This document shows, piece after piece, positions 38,335 to 47,114 of a stretch of 56,417 nt of DNA. The DNA is from JBCDBL01 sp039183635 (lineage in GTDB: Bacteria; Pseudomonadota; Alphaproteobacteria; Caulobacterales; Parvularculaceae). Both the position numbers and the translations under genes were made by a program. The DNA lies in NCBI GenBank assembly GCA_039183635.1, contig JBCDBL010000007.1, forward strand, positions 1 to 56,417, in the 5' to 3' direction. Position 1 is the stretch's first letter. Every line of letters begins with the position of its first letter. The notes under the pieces were generated by a model, which saw only the letters and a program-made list of their open reading frames with translations, searched no databases and was not told where the DNA came from.

Positions 38335-38986
38335 CGAACGCATGACGCAGCACGAAATGCTTGACGTCTTCGGCGACGTTTCTGCGCCGTGCGGCGTGCT
38401 CCGGCGGCGGGACAAAGGACTGAAGACAGCGCTGGCGGCGATCGGCGCCCCCCATGTGCGGCGGCGCAAAGGCGGCTTTGAAGGGCTCTTCCGCATTATC
38501 GTCGAACAGCAGGTCTCTGTGCAGAGTGCGCAGGCGATCTGGGCCCGGTGCCGCAACGGCTTGCCCGCCTTGCGCGCATCGGCGGTGTTGGACGCAGGCG
38601 AGGCGGATCTGAAAAGCTTCGGCCTCAGCGGTCCCAAGGCTCGCTACGTTATGGCGCTTGCCGAAGCGGCGCATGCAAAACGTTTCGTCTTTTCACGGTT
38701 AAAGCGCCTGTCCGACGCTGAGGCGGTTGAGGCGCTTGTGGCGTTGAAGGGGATCGGCCCTTGGTCTGCAGGCATTTATCTTCTGTTTTGCGAAGGGCGC
38801 GCCGACATATGGCCCCCCGGCGATGTCGCCCTGATGAGCGCTTATCAGGCGGCGGCCGGATTGCCTGACCGGCCCAGCGCCGAGGCGCTTGACGACGTCT
38901 CAGCGGGGTGGGCGCCTTATCGCGGCCTCGCCGCCCATATCCTTTGGACCTATTACGCTTATTTGCGCGGCCGTACGCCGATTTAG
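38324..38986 (+). CDS. DNA-3-methyladenine glycosylase II (AlkA-type HhH-GPD)
   Basis: A 220-residue helix-hairpin-helix base-excision enzyme that removes alkylated purines. GLFRIIVEQQVSVQSAQAIW lies near the fold centre, the hairpin reads LVALKGIGPWSAGIYLLF and the catalytic aspartate is in PPGDVALMSAY. It lacks the extra N-terminal domain of E. coli AlkA and the Fe-S cluster of MutY. The chosen ATG (38324) overlaps the gshA stop; ATG 38342 would remove six residues. Repeat copy I begins at its stop codon. Confidence 0.88.
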   Translation: MHTDERMTQHEMLDVFGDVSAPCGVLRRRDKGLKTALAAIGAPHVRRRKGGFEGLFRIIVEQQVSVQSAQAIWARCRNGLPALRASAVLDAGEADLKSFGLSGPKARYVMALAEAAHAKRFVFSRLKRLSDAEAVEALVALKGIGPWSAGIYLLFCEGRADIWPPGDVALMSAYQAAAGLPDRPSAEALDDVSAGWAPYRGLAAHILWTYYAYLRGRTPI

Positions 38987-39092
38987 AGCGTGTCGCGCAA
39001 AAGCTGATACCGGGTTTTTCGTAAAAGACACGTGTAAAAACAAATACCGAGAGAACGTCGTTCGAAACCGATGAAACGAGACGTGCTCTAAG
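38986..39092 (+). repeat. Two-hairpin intergenic repeat, complete copy I
   Basis: It starts inside the stop codon of the glycosylase gene. Hairpin 1: outer arms CGTGTC (38989-38994) and GACACG (39027-39032) around a CGCAAAA-like inner arm and the loop CTGATACCGGG. Linker AAAAACAAATACC. Hairpin 2: GAGAACGTC against GACGTGCTC, with the loop CGAAACCGATGAAAC. Confidence 0.8.
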
Positions 39093-39332
39093 GCCTGTGG
39101 ACGATTAGGCCTTCTTTCCGGTCATCCCGGACGCCAGTTTGTCCGAAATCTTTGATTTCATTGGCAAACTGAGCGATCCGGGATCTGTCTCTATGAGGCC
39201 GGATCGTCCAAAGGTCTTAGACAAGAACAGCCTAAGTCATAATTTTGAATTGGGCTCTTAAAGACCTCATTATAGCCGATTTCAAAATTGAATATTTTGA
39301 AGCATGCGTAATAAGCCGTGATGGGAAAACGG
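39093..39332. other. Spacer with a partial MITE-like sequence
   Basis: GTCATCCCGGACG (from 39124) and GGGATCTGTCTC repeat parts of the element at 26470-26632; a hairpin (CCAGTTTG against CAAACTG) sits between. From about 39200 the base composition becomes clearly AT-rich. No gene is visible. Confidence 0.5.
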
Positions 39333-39722
39333 CTATGGCTCGAGTCTGGCGTAATAGATAATCGGGCGAGTAACGCTGAAACCATATTTGGTGGAGCAGC
39401 CGTTCAAATAGAGCGTCACCGGAGTTTGTGCGTGTAATGCCGATAGCAACGATGAAATCATGGGCTGGGCATTAACACCCGTTGTTCCTCGCCATGTATC
39501 GATTTCATATACGTACAGATCTGTTGATTGGCATCCGTCATTGCCAACCGGGCTGTCAAAAAACACAAATAGAGAATTACCCGGGGCATCAAATTGTATG
39601 CTTTTGATTGTCGCAGGCGTTGTCCACACGCCAGCAAGCACAGCTTGCAGACCCAAGCTAAAAGCAAAAGCCAATATCGCTAAAATTGACCTCAATAGGC
39701 TTTGTATAGTTCTTACACACAT
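39333..39722 (-). CDS. Hypothetical secreted protein, AT-rich
   Basis: A 129-residue protein of unknown function. Residues 1-30 form a signal peptide (basic MCVRTIQSLLRS, then hydrophobic ILAILAFAFSLGLQAVLAG). The mature part is small, beta-rich looking, with one cysteine pair candidate (NDGCQ and NGCST) and aromatic residues. I use ATG 39722; a TTG nine codons upstream is possible. Its base composition is more AT-rich than its neighbours, and it stands alone between repeat fragments. This suggests acquisition by transfer. I do not recognise a domain. Confidence 0.6.
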   Translation of the reverse strand: MCVRTIQSLLRSILAILAFAFSLGLQAVLAGVWTTPATIKSIQFDAPGNSLFVFFDSPVGNDGCQSTDLYVYEIDTWRGTTGVNAQPMISSLLSALHAQTPVTLYLNGCSTKYGFSVTRPIIYYARLEP

Positions 39723-40138
39723 TGCTTGCCTCACTTGAATTTCACGCAAAGAAAATCAGACCGCACAAAAATTAATATGCGCAATTCTACAGGTTTATTT
39801 TTATTGTTATGATTTTTACTCAACCTACTGAACTCCAACGCTACAGACGCATCTGTGAATCTGCAAGCTCAAAAGTGAACTAATAGGCAAGTTTTATTTC
39901 CGTCATATTTGAAGCGTCAAAGACAGCACACTGTTTCTGCAAGCACTCACTTCATAGCCAGAAATTGCACCTCATATCTCAGCTCGCCTTTCAATAATGG
40001 GTATGATCAACCCAGAACTACCCAGTCATGAAATCAGCCCGCTGGCGCGCACAGGCGCATCACCTGCTACGCGGCAGAAGAAACTCTCAGCGATCACGGC
40101 CGCGCGCTTTGCACGACACGCTCTAGCCGTAAGACATG
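39723..40138. other. AT-rich gene-free spacer
   Basis: This stretch is AT-rich up to about 40060 and has no convincing frame. At 40111-40126 the string GCACGACACGCTCTAG is the reversed start of the dispersed repeat family, a truncated copy. Confidence 0.5.
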
Positions 40139-40600
40139 TCAGGCGCCGCCGATCGCCTTGGCGGTTGTTTCACTGTTCGCTTCGCCTGCGGGAAAAATGA
40201 CGGCGGACCCCTTGGCGATCAATTTTTTCGCGCCTTGTTTTTCTGCGAACACTTTTGCATCCACCACCACTTGGCGCTTGCTCGTTTTAACAACCTCTCC
40301 GACTGCGGAGAATCTGTCGCCGACGCCTGGGGACAGATAGTGCAGACTGTACTGGGCCGTCACAACGTCGCCGACGACGGTGCCCGCCGCATATGCACAG
40401 GCCGTGTCCACTAAAAAACCTGTGAGCCCGCCGTGCAGAAAGCCATGGTGCTGCGCCATATCTTCGCGGCGGAACGGCAAGGCGATTTCAACACGCCCTC
40501 GGGCGCAGGAGACGACTTCAAGACCTGACCAGTTGGTGAAGGTCTGAATGTCTGCGACTTGCCGCATGATCTCGATGTCGATAACCGGCGCTTGTTCCAT
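40139..40600 (-). CDS. PaaI family hotdog thioesterase
   Basis: A 153-residue acyl-CoA thioesterase-like protein of the hotdog fold. QHHGFLHGGLTGFLVDTACAYAA carries the family HGG segment that packs the catalytic acid on the next helix, and VVTAQYSLHYLSPG forms the following strand. I start at ATG 40600, preceded by AAGGGAGA; the open frame upstream does not look like the family. It probably hydrolyses an aromatic or short acyl-CoA in the cytosol. The substrate cannot be read, and there is no pathway context. Confidence 0.85.
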   Translation of the reverse strand: MEQAPVIDIEIMRQVADIQTFTNWSGLEVVSCARGRVEIALPFRREDMAQHHGFLHGGLTGFLVDTACAYAAGTVVGDVVTAQYSLHYLSPGVGDRFSAVGEVVKTSKRQVVVDAKVFAEKQGAKKLIAKGSAVIFPAGEANSETTAKAIGGA

Positions 40601-40766
40601 TTTGCGCACATCTCCCTTGTGTTGGCGCTTCTGCAATTCACGAGAGTATGGCTGAAGGGCGTGTCGGGAAAGGGCGAGATGCAGTTGAACTGCAGGACTT
40701 TTCGCGAGGTTGCGCGCCAAAGCAACGTCGCTTCACTCATAGTTGTTCGGTTGTTTTAGGGCCTTG

Positions 40767-40822
40767 GTTTCAGGCGTTTGCGGACGGCGAACCGGTATCC
40801 GCTTTGTCTGAAAACATTTTAG
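40767..40822 (-). repeat. Hairpin-1 repeat, copy L
   Basis: Read on minus, GAGCGCGCTAAAATG leads to CAAAGCGGATACCGG, containing the family loop GCGGATACCGG, then TTCGCCGTCCGC. It lies between the thioesterase and the M23 genes and is degenerate in its stems. Confidence 0.6.
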
Positions 40823-42369
40823 CGCGCTCCGGCCAACGCGCCGCCGACGGCGGCGACGTCAACGGGCGCCTCATCGGGCGCGCGCAATGCGTCGATGCGG
40901 GCTTGTTCGACGAAGAAGGCGGACTTAATGCGGCCGGATAGATTGCGCCCCGTTGAGACTTGTAGGCGCATTGGATTGACCTGTTTGCCGTTCTTGTGAA
41001 CCTCGTAGTGCAAATGCGGGCCTGTCGAGCGACCGGTGGAGCCGACGGTTCCGATCACCTGGCCCTGGCGCACCCGGGCGCCTTTTTTCACCTTGATCCT
41101 GTGCATATGGGCGTAGGCGGTCTTGTAGTTATCATTATGGCGAATACGGATGTAGTTTCCGAAAGAGCCGTTGCGTCCGGCCTTTTCGACAACCCCGTCG
41201 CCGGCGGCCATAATGGGCGTGCCCCGGGGGGCGGCGAAGTCGACGCCTTTGTGCGCTTTTTTATAGCCGAGTATGGGATGGCGGCGCATGCCGAACCCGG
41301 AAGACAGGCGTGCGCCGTCAACCGGCGTCTTCATCAAAAATTTTCGGGCGCTTCTGCCTTTGGCGTCGAAAAAGTCGGTAATTTTGTCATCGCCAGGGGT
41401 AAATCGGTAATAGCTCTTTTCAGCGCCTCGTAAGGTCAGCCCGGCGAATAAAATGTCGCCGGTGCGCACCAAATCGCCGCTGTCATCGTAATCGGCTTCG
41501 AACACGGCCTCAAAGGCGTCGCCGGGACGAATCTGGCGCTGGAAATCGACATCGTACGCAAACACGCGGATGAAATTCGCGATCGCGGCGTTGGTCATTC
41601 CGGCGTCAAGGGCGTTTTCGAAAAGACTGCGATCAATGGCGCCTTTTACGGCGATGGTGCGGCGCTCAAGCGCGACTGCTTCGGAGACGCCTTCAAAGCC
41701 ATCGCCGGTCTCGCGCAGCTTGATTTTCTGCTCAAGGGCGGGGCGGAAGCTAAGGCCCACCAATTTGGGCCGCATGTCTTCCGCGCCCAGGGAGACGATT
41801 TGGAATTCGCTTAAAACCGGTTGAGCCATGTGCAGATCAAGCTTTTGACCCGCTTTCAAGGTGCGCATGTCGAAAACGTCGGCGACCGCGTTTGCGGCGG
41901 CGCGCGCCTCCCCGCTTGGCAGGCCGGCGCGGGTCAAGGTTCGAGCAAATGTGTCGCCCCGTTGCACCTTTACACTTCTTGTCGTCGGACCGTCCGCCGT
42001 TTCCATCAAAAACAGGCTTGGCAACGCGCTGAGGCTTGGGGTGCGGGCGAGGGCGTCCGCCCCATGGGCGACAAGCGCTTCGATATCGGCTGCGCGCGCC
42101 TCGCGCGGGGCAGGGGGCGGCGACATCTCCACGGCAGCGGCCGGGGCGCTCCGGGGCGCGGGGGGCTTTGCAGCCGCGATATAGGTGTCTTGCGGAATGG
42201 TGGAGGCTGATTGCACCGCCGCGCCGAAGCAAAACAAGATCAAACCAAGCCCGAGCAACGCCGTAAATGCTGCAAAAGCGGCGACGGCGATCCCGTTGCG
42301 CGCATGTTCCCCGTCCTCGCCATATGCGGCGGCGGATTGCGCAGGCTCGTGGTCGGCGCGGATCGACAT
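40819..42369 (-). CDS. M23 (LytM-type) peptidoglycan endopeptidase, membrane-anchored
   Basis: A 516-residue cell-wall hydrolase. One transmembrane helix near residues 25-50 (GIAVAAFAAFTALLGLGLIL) anchors it, followed by an alanine- and proline-rich stretch. The middle resembles OapA/LysM-like regions of M23 proteins (VQRGDTFARTLTRAGL). The C-terminal LytM domain keeps the zinc motifs: HPILGYKKAHKGVDFAAPRG and TGRSTGPHLHYEVHKNG. It likely cleaves peptide cross-links in the periplasm during growth or division. The start chosen is ATG 42369; the frame opens further upstream from a TTG. Length after the domain (about 70 residues) is longer than usual. Confidence 0.85.
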   Translation of the reverse strand: MSIRADHEPAQSAAAYGEDGEHARNGIAVAAFAAFTALLGLGLILFCFGAAVQSASTIPQDTYIAAAKPPAPRSAPAAAVEMSPPPAPREARAADIEALVAHGADALARTPSLSALPSLFLMETADGPTTRSVKVQRGDTFARTLTRAGLPSGEARAAANAVADVFDMRTLKAGQKLDLHMAQPVLSEFQIVSLGAEDMRPKLVGLSFRPALEQKIKLRETGDGFEGVSEAVALERRTIAVKGAIDRSLFENALDAGMTNAAIANFIRVFAYDVDFQRQIRPGDAFEAVFEADYDDSGDLVRTGDILFAGLTLRGAEKSYYRFTPGDDKITDFFDAKGRSARKFLMKTPVDGARLSSGFGMRRHPILGYKKAHKGVDFAAPRGTPIMAAGDGVVEKAGRNGSFGNYIRIRHNDNYKTAYAHMHRIKVKKGARVRQGQVIGTVGSTGRSTGPHLHYEVHKNGKQVNPMRLQVSTGRNLSGRIKSAFFVEQARIDALRAPDEAPVDVAAVGGALAGAR

Positions 42370-42675
42370 GACGGCGTTATGAACCCCACTGCGCCTCACT
42401 CGACGGTTTGGCGCTGTTTTCCCAACGGCTGATGCGCGACGCGAAAGGTGATTCGCGTTCGTACCGAAGGTGCCGCTCCTGATTCGCTGTGTCAACGCAA
42501 GTTGGTCTCTTGTCTTTAAATCGCAATCCCAAGCACAGAGTATGCCGCCTGTTTTTCACTATATGGTTAAGGGGCGCTAACCATGACCGCAGGGGCGGTT
42601 TTTAAAAAAGCCTAAGGCGCGGAACGGCGAATCGGGGTTGTTTCTGTATCGTCGTTTTCCTCCACAATCTTAAAG
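42370..42675. other. Divergent promoter region of the M23 and chpT genes
   Basis: The region holds both promoters. A weak CtrA-like pair, TTAA (42567-42570), seven bases, then TAAC reading into TAACCAT, lies 106 bp before chpT; it matches only in part. Nothing else stands out. Confidence 0.35.
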
Positions 42676-43311
42676 ATGCATCGCCACATGTCTCTCACGC
42701 AGCTTGACCTCGCCGCCCTGCTCGCCTCGCGCATTTGCCATGATCTGATCAGCCCCGTTGCGGCGTTCAGCACCGGGCTTGAGGTATTGGAGGAAGAAAC
42801 CGACGAGGATATGCGTCGCCACGCGTTCGACCTTCTGTCGACAAGCTCGAAACAGTCGACGGCGCGGCTTGAATATCTGCGACTCGCCTTCGGCGCCGCC
42901 GGCGGCCTTGGCAGCGAGCTGGATTTCGATGAGGCCCGTCGTCTGGCCGAGGGCTATTTTCCGCATTTAAAACCGGACCTCGTTTGGTCAGCCGCACCGG
43001 GACACGTGACGAAAGCAGCCTGCAAAATTGCTTTGAACCTGTGCCTTATCGGGGCTGAATCGATCCCAAGGGGCGGGGAGGTTTGTGTGCAGGGGGATGG
43101 ACGCGTCTTCATCGTCGTTAAGGCGTCAGGACCGCGGGCCAAACTCATCGATGCGACGAAGGCTGCGCTTGACGGCAAAGACGACGCCCTGGACGCAAAG
43201 TCGGTACAGCCTTACCTCGTCGGTCTTCTGGTGCGCGAGGCGCAGGCGCGACTAAGTTATCATGAGACTGATGAAAACGTCACGATACGTGTGGATTTTG
43301 CAAGCTCTTAA
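42676..43311 (+). CDS. chpT: ChpT histidine phosphotransferase
   Basis: Passes phosphate from the hybrid kinase CckA to CtrA and CpdR in the alphaproteobacterial cell-cycle relay. The 211-residue protein has the dimerising helical part with the phospho-accepting His22 in ASRICHDLISPVAAFSTG, matching ChpT, and a degenerate kinase-like C-terminal fold (LNLCLIGAESIPRGG). Neither ATP-binding G-boxes nor an active kinase are present, as expected. A second ATG four codons in is a possible start. CckA and CtrA are not in this window. It stands 172 bp upstream of the chemotaxis operon. Confidence 0.92.
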   Translation: MHRHMSLTQLDLAALLASRICHDLISPVAAFSTGLEVLEEETDEDMRRHAFDLLSTSSKQSTARLEYLRLAFGAAGGLGSELDFDEARRLAEGYFPHLKPDLVWSAAPGHVTKAACKIALNLCLIGAESIPRGGEVCVQGDGRVFIVVKASGPRAKLIDATKAALDGKDDALDAKSVQPYLVGLLVREAQARLSYHETDENVTIRVDFASS

Positions 43312-43324
43312 ATTTTTAACGCTT

Positions 43325-43339
43325 TTAAAGTATCGTTAA
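43325..43339 (+). promoter_or_regulatory. Perfect CtrA-type box upstream of cheA
   Basis: TTAA (43325-43328), seven bases AGTATCG, TTAA (43336-43339). It lies 145 bp before cheA in the short gap after chpT. Further TTAA tetramers surround it (43310-43328). The motif exactly matches the consensus for CtrA; direct control of the chemotaxis operon is inferred. Confidence 0.65.
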
Positions 43340-43483
43340 CAGATCGTTTCCGCACGCTAGGCGTGCTTTATTACGCTTACTGCACTTCACGCGTTTTTAA
43401 CCAATTTCAATAAAAACTGTCCTCTCTAACGATAAGCCGCACTGAGTGGCGAAACGCGCGATGCGTTTAATGAGGGCTATATT

Positions 43484-46198
43484 ATGGATGACCTCCTCAG
43501 CGAGTTTTTGACCGAGACGGCCGAAAACCTCGATGTGATTGACGCCGAACTTGTAAAGTTCGAGCAGGACCCTAACGACAAAGCAATTCTCGACAATATT
43601 TTCCGCCTTGTACATACGATTAAGGGTACGTGCGGTTTTCTCGGTTTGCCGCGTCTTGAGACAGTGGCGCATCATGGCGAGACATTGCTCGGCAAGTTCC
43701 GGGACGGCGCGCTGACGGTGACGCCTGCCGCCGTGACCCTGATTCTGGAATCTCTCGATCATATCAAATCGCTGCTTGCTCATCTTGAGTCGGAGGGCGT
43801 CGAGCCTGAGGGCAGTGACGACGAGTTGATTGCAAAGCTGGACCGTGCAGCGGCCGGCGAACTTGAAAGCGGTGACGCTCCGGCAGCGGTTTCGGTTGAG
43901 AGCGCAACTGAGGACGAGGCCGGCGAGGCGTCTGAAACGTCATCGGACAATGAGGACGCTTCGGATGCGTCCGGCTACAATGCGACCGAAGAGGAATTGC
44001 AAGCTGCATTCGACGCCGCGCCCGGTCCCGAAGAAGATACGCCAGCCGCCTCTGCCCCTGCTGCCGCGCCGGAGGTGAAGAGCGAGGCCAAACCGGCGTC
44101 GGAACCTGCCGCCGCCCAGCCGCCAGCGCCTGGGAAAAGCGACCAGCCAAGCCTGAAAAATCAATCGATCCGGGTCAATGTCGATGTCCTGGAAGACTTG
44201 ATGACGATGGTCTCAGAGCTTGTCTTGACCCGCAACCAGCTTTTGCAAATGGTGCGCAATACGGACGATTCAGAGTTCAAAGGGCCATTGCAGCGTCTGT
44301 CGAATGTCACGGCGGAGCTTCAGGACGCCGTTATGAAAACGCGGATGCAGCCTATTGGCAACGCCTGGCAAAAGCTGCCGCGCATTATTCGCGACATCAG
44401 TCAGGATGTTGATAAGAAAATCGATCTCGTTATGGAAGGTCAAGATACGGAGCTTGATCGGCAGGTTCTCGAACTGATCAAAGATCCGTTGACGCATATG
44501 ATCCGGAATTCAGCCGACCATGGCCTGGAAACGACGCCGGAGCGTATCGCCAAGGGCAAGCCTGAGTTAGGGCGCATCACTCTGCGCGCTTTCCATGAAG
44601 GCGGACATATTATTATTGAGATCGCTGATGACGGCGCGGGCCTCAACACGGAAAAAATTAAAGAAAAAGCTCTGTCAAACGGCGTTGTTTCTCCTTCTGA
44701 AGTCGCCACCCTCACGGAAAACCAAATTCATAAGTTCATTTTCGCACCTGGATTTTCCACTGCGGCGAAGGTCACGAACATTTCCGGTCGCGGCGTCGGT
44801 ATGGATGTTGTGCGCACCAACATTGAGTTGATTGGCGGCACCATCGATCTGGTGTCCCAGGAAAACAAAGGTACGACGTTTACAATAAAAATCCCGCTGA
44901 CCTTGGCGATCGTCTCGGCCTTGATCGTCGAGGCGAACACGGACAAATTCGCTATACCGCAGCTGGCTGTTATCGAGCTGGTGCGTACCGGCACCGGTTC
45001 CGATTATACGATCGAGACGATCAATTCGACCAAGGTGCTGCGCTTGCGCAACCGCCTGTTGCCTTTGATGGATCTCAATGCACTCCTTGGCAGCGCGTCC
45101 GAGCGCGATTTGGAGACCGGGTCCCATTTCGTCGTGGTTATGGAAGTGGGCGGACAACGTTTCGGTCTCGTCGTCGACAATGTTTATGACACCGAGGAGA
45201 TCGTTGTGAAGCCGGTGGCCAACGTATTGCGCGACATCGCCATGTTCTCCGGCAACACGATACTGGGTGATGGGTCGGTCATTATGATTATCGATCCAAA
45301 CGGAATCGCCAAAGAAATCAGCAATCGTGAAGATGAGGCGCAGACGGAAGAGATTTCAGAAAAAGCAGCTCGGGCGTCGCAAAACAAGACAGCCATGCTG
45401 GTGTTCAAGGCAGGCTCCGACGAGCCCAAGGCTGCGCCTTTGTCGCTTATTACGCGGCTTGAGGAAATCGATGTTGCTAATATCGAAACCTCGAATGGCG
45501 CTCAGCTCGTGCAATATCGCGGCAGTTTGATGACTGTCGTTCATGCCGACGCCTACGGTTCCTTAAAGACCGAAGGGCGTCAGCCGGTATTGGTGTTTAC
45601 CGATGACCAACGCAGCATGGGCCTTGCGGTGGATGAAATCGTCGACATTGTCGATGAAAAGCTGAACGTGGAGCATATCTCGGATCAACCGGGCGTGATT
45701 GGCTCGGCCGTTGTAAAAGGGCGCGCCACGCAGGTTGTCGACGTTGCGTACTTCTTGACCCAGGCTTATCCGGATTGGTTCGACCGCGCGCCGTGCGAAG
45801 AAATCAAAGCGGGCCGCAAGAGCATCTTGCTTGTGGATGACAATGCGTTCTTCCGCAACATGTTGTCGCCCATGTTGGAGATCGCCGGTTATGAGGTTAC
45901 GGCCACATCGAGTGCGGATGAGGCGTTGGGCTTGCGCGAACATGGCCATGCTTTCGATCTGATCGTCAGCGATATAGAAATGCCGGGTATGGATGGTTTT
46001 ACATTCGCCGAGAAAGTGCGCGAAGGCGACAGCAATTGGGCGGCGACGCCTTTGCTTGCGCTGTCCGGTTTGCAAACGCCGGAACATATGGCCCGCAGCC
46101 ATGAAGCAGGCTTTACGGACTATGTGGCGAAGAACGATCGCGATCGCTTAATCGCGATGATCGGTCAAGCCTTAGAAACCTCAACACAAGCAGCATGA
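43484..46198 (+). CDS. cheA: Hybrid chemotaxis kinase CheA with CheW-like and receiver domains
   Basis: A 904-residue CheA. Domains in order: Hpt P1 (1-105) with phosphorylatable His44 in RLVHTIKGTCGFLG; an acidic Ala/Pro linker (about 115-222) in place of a clear P2; P3 dimerisation (about 225-300); HATPase P4 with N-box HMIRNSADHGLE (338-349), DDGAGLN (382-388) and GRGVGMDVV (435-443); a CheW-like P5 (about 470-615); a second CheW-like domain (635-765); and a receiver domain (780-904) with Asp785, Asp786, phospho-acceptor Asp830 and Lys883. It should signal to CheY and CheB. The REC domain may act as a phosphate sink. Confidence 0.93.
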   Translation: MDDLLSEFLTETAENLDVIDAELVKFEQDPNDKAILDNIFRLVHTIKGTCGFLGLPRLETVAHHGETLLGKFRDGALTVTPAAVTLILESLDHIKSLLAHLESEGVEPEGSDDELIAKLDRAAAGELESGDAPAAVSVESATEDEAGEASETSSDNEDASDASGYNATEEELQAAFDAAPGPEEDTPAASAPAAAPEVKSEAKPASEPAAAQPPAPGKSDQPSLKNQSIRVNVDVLEDLMTMVSELVLTRNQLLQMVRNTDDSEFKGPLQRLSNVTAELQDAVMKTRMQPIGNAWQKLPRIIRDISQDVDKKIDLVMEGQDTELDRQVLELIKDPLTHMIRNSADHGLETTPERIAKGKPELGRITLRAFHEGGHIIIEIADDGAGLNTEKIKEKALSNGVVSPSEVATLTENQIHKFIFAPGFSTAAKVTNISGRGVGMDVVRTNIELIGGTIDLVSQENKGTTFTIKIPLTLAIVSALIVEANTDKFAIPQLAVIELVRTGTGSDYTIETINSTKVLRLRNRLLPLMDLNALLGSASERDLETGSHFVVVMEVGGQRFGLVVDNVYDTEEIVVKPVANVLRDIAMFSGNTILGDGSVIMIIDPNGIAKEISNREDEAQTEEISEKAARASQNKTAMLVFKAGSDEPKAAPLSLITRLEEIDVANIETSNGAQLVQYRGSLMTVVHADAYGSLKTEGRQPVLVFTDDQRSMGLAVDEIVDIVDEKLNVEHISDQPGVIGSAVVKGRATQVVDVAYFLTQAYPDWFDRAPCEEIKAGRKSILLVDDNAFFRNMLSPMLEIAGYEVTATSSADEALGLREHGHAFDLIVSDIEMPGMDGFTFAEKVREGDSNWAATPLLALSGLQTPEHMARSHEAGFTDYVAKNDRDRLIAMIGQALETSTQAA

Positions 46199-46677
46199 GC
46201 GCTATTATGACGGATCAAGAGGATTTTCTACAAACAGATATGGATGAATATGTTACGCTGACGATTGGCGGGCAACTGTTCGGCGTTCCCGTAACAAGCG
46301 TTCATGATGTTTTTTCACCGGACGCGATCACCGGCGTGCCCTTAAGCTCGCCGGAAATCGCCGGCGTTTTGAATTTGCGCGGCCGGATCGTCACGGCGAT
46401 CGACGCCCGCGTGAAGCTCGGCCTTTCGAAACGCGAAAGCAATGAGCACAGCATGGCTGTCGGCATTGAACTCGATGGAGAGGCCTATGGCGTCATTATC
46501 GATAGCGTCGGCGAGGTGCTGCGCCTTGGGCTTGATGAGTATGAGCCAAATCCGATCAACCTTGACGAACGCTGGCAAGCGATTTCAGCCGGTGTTTACC
46601 GTTTGGAGAATGAATTGCTGGTTGTTCTGGACGTGAAGAAGTTTTTATCGTTTGGCAACGTAAAATCTGCTGCGTAG
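46195..46677 (+). CDS. cheW: Chemotaxis coupling protein CheW
   Basis: A 160-residue coupling protein linking receptors to CheA. The SH3-like fold features are clear: YVTLTIGGQLFGVPVTSVHDV, ITGVPLSSPEIAGVLNLRGRIVTAIDARVKLGL and VGEVLRL. The ATG overlaps the cheA stop by four bases (ATGA), indicating translational coupling. The cluster carries no methyl-accepting receptor, so its receptors must be encoded elsewhere. Confidence 0.95.
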   Translation: MSAIMTDQEDFLQTDMDEYVTLTIGGQLFGVPVTSVHDVFSPDAITGVPLSSPEIAGVLNLRGRIVTAIDARVKLGLSKRESNEHSMAVGIELDGEAYGVIIDSVGEVLRLGLDEYEPNPINLDERWQAISAGVYRLENELLVVLDVKKFLSFGNVKSAA

Positions 46678-46718
46678 TCGAACAAAATGAAGTCTTTAGC
46701 ATAAGAGGACCTGTCGCC

Positions 46719-47084
46719 ATGAAAACCTGTCTCGTTGTCGACGATTCACGCGTCATTCGCAAAGTCGCACGACGCATTTTGGAGGATTTGCAGTTCGATA
46801 TAGCCGAAGCTGCAGACGGCCAAGAGGCGCTCGACACATGCCGCCAAGCCATGCCGGATGCAATTTTGCTGGATTGGAATATGCCGGTGATGAACGGTAT
46901 CGATTTCCTCCGGGCCTTGCGTCAAGAGCAAGGCGGCGCCGATCCTGTGGTTGTGTTTTGTACGACGGAAAATGATGCAAACCATATCACCGAGGCGATC
47001 GAAGCGGGCGCCAACGAGTACATCATGAAGCCTTTCGACGGCGATATTCTTGAGGCGAAGTTTTCTGAAGTTGGTTTGGTGTAA
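46719..47084 (+). CDS. cheY: Chemotaxis response regulator CheY
   Basis: A 121-residue single-domain receiver that binds the flagellar motor when phosphorylated. Acidic residues Asp8 and Asp9, phospho-acceptor Asp52 (ILLDWNMPVMNG), Thr in VVFCTTEND and Lys103 in YIMKPFDG are in place. It lies 41 bp after cheW and 30 bp before cheB. There is only one CheY in this cluster; the receiver attached to CheA provides a second. Confidence 0.95.
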   Translation: MKTCLVVDDSRVIRKVARRILEDLQFDIAEAADGQEALDTCRQAMPDAILLDWNMPVMNGIDFLRALRQEQGGADPVVVFCTTENDANHITEAIEAGANEYIMKPFDGDILEAKFSEVGLV

Positions 47085-47114
47085 CGCGACACCACCTTAT
47101 TTTACGAGGTATTT

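Noticed and set aside
42567..42585. CtrA box upstream of chpT
   Set aside because: The second half is TAAC, two mismatches from TTAA; too weak to call.
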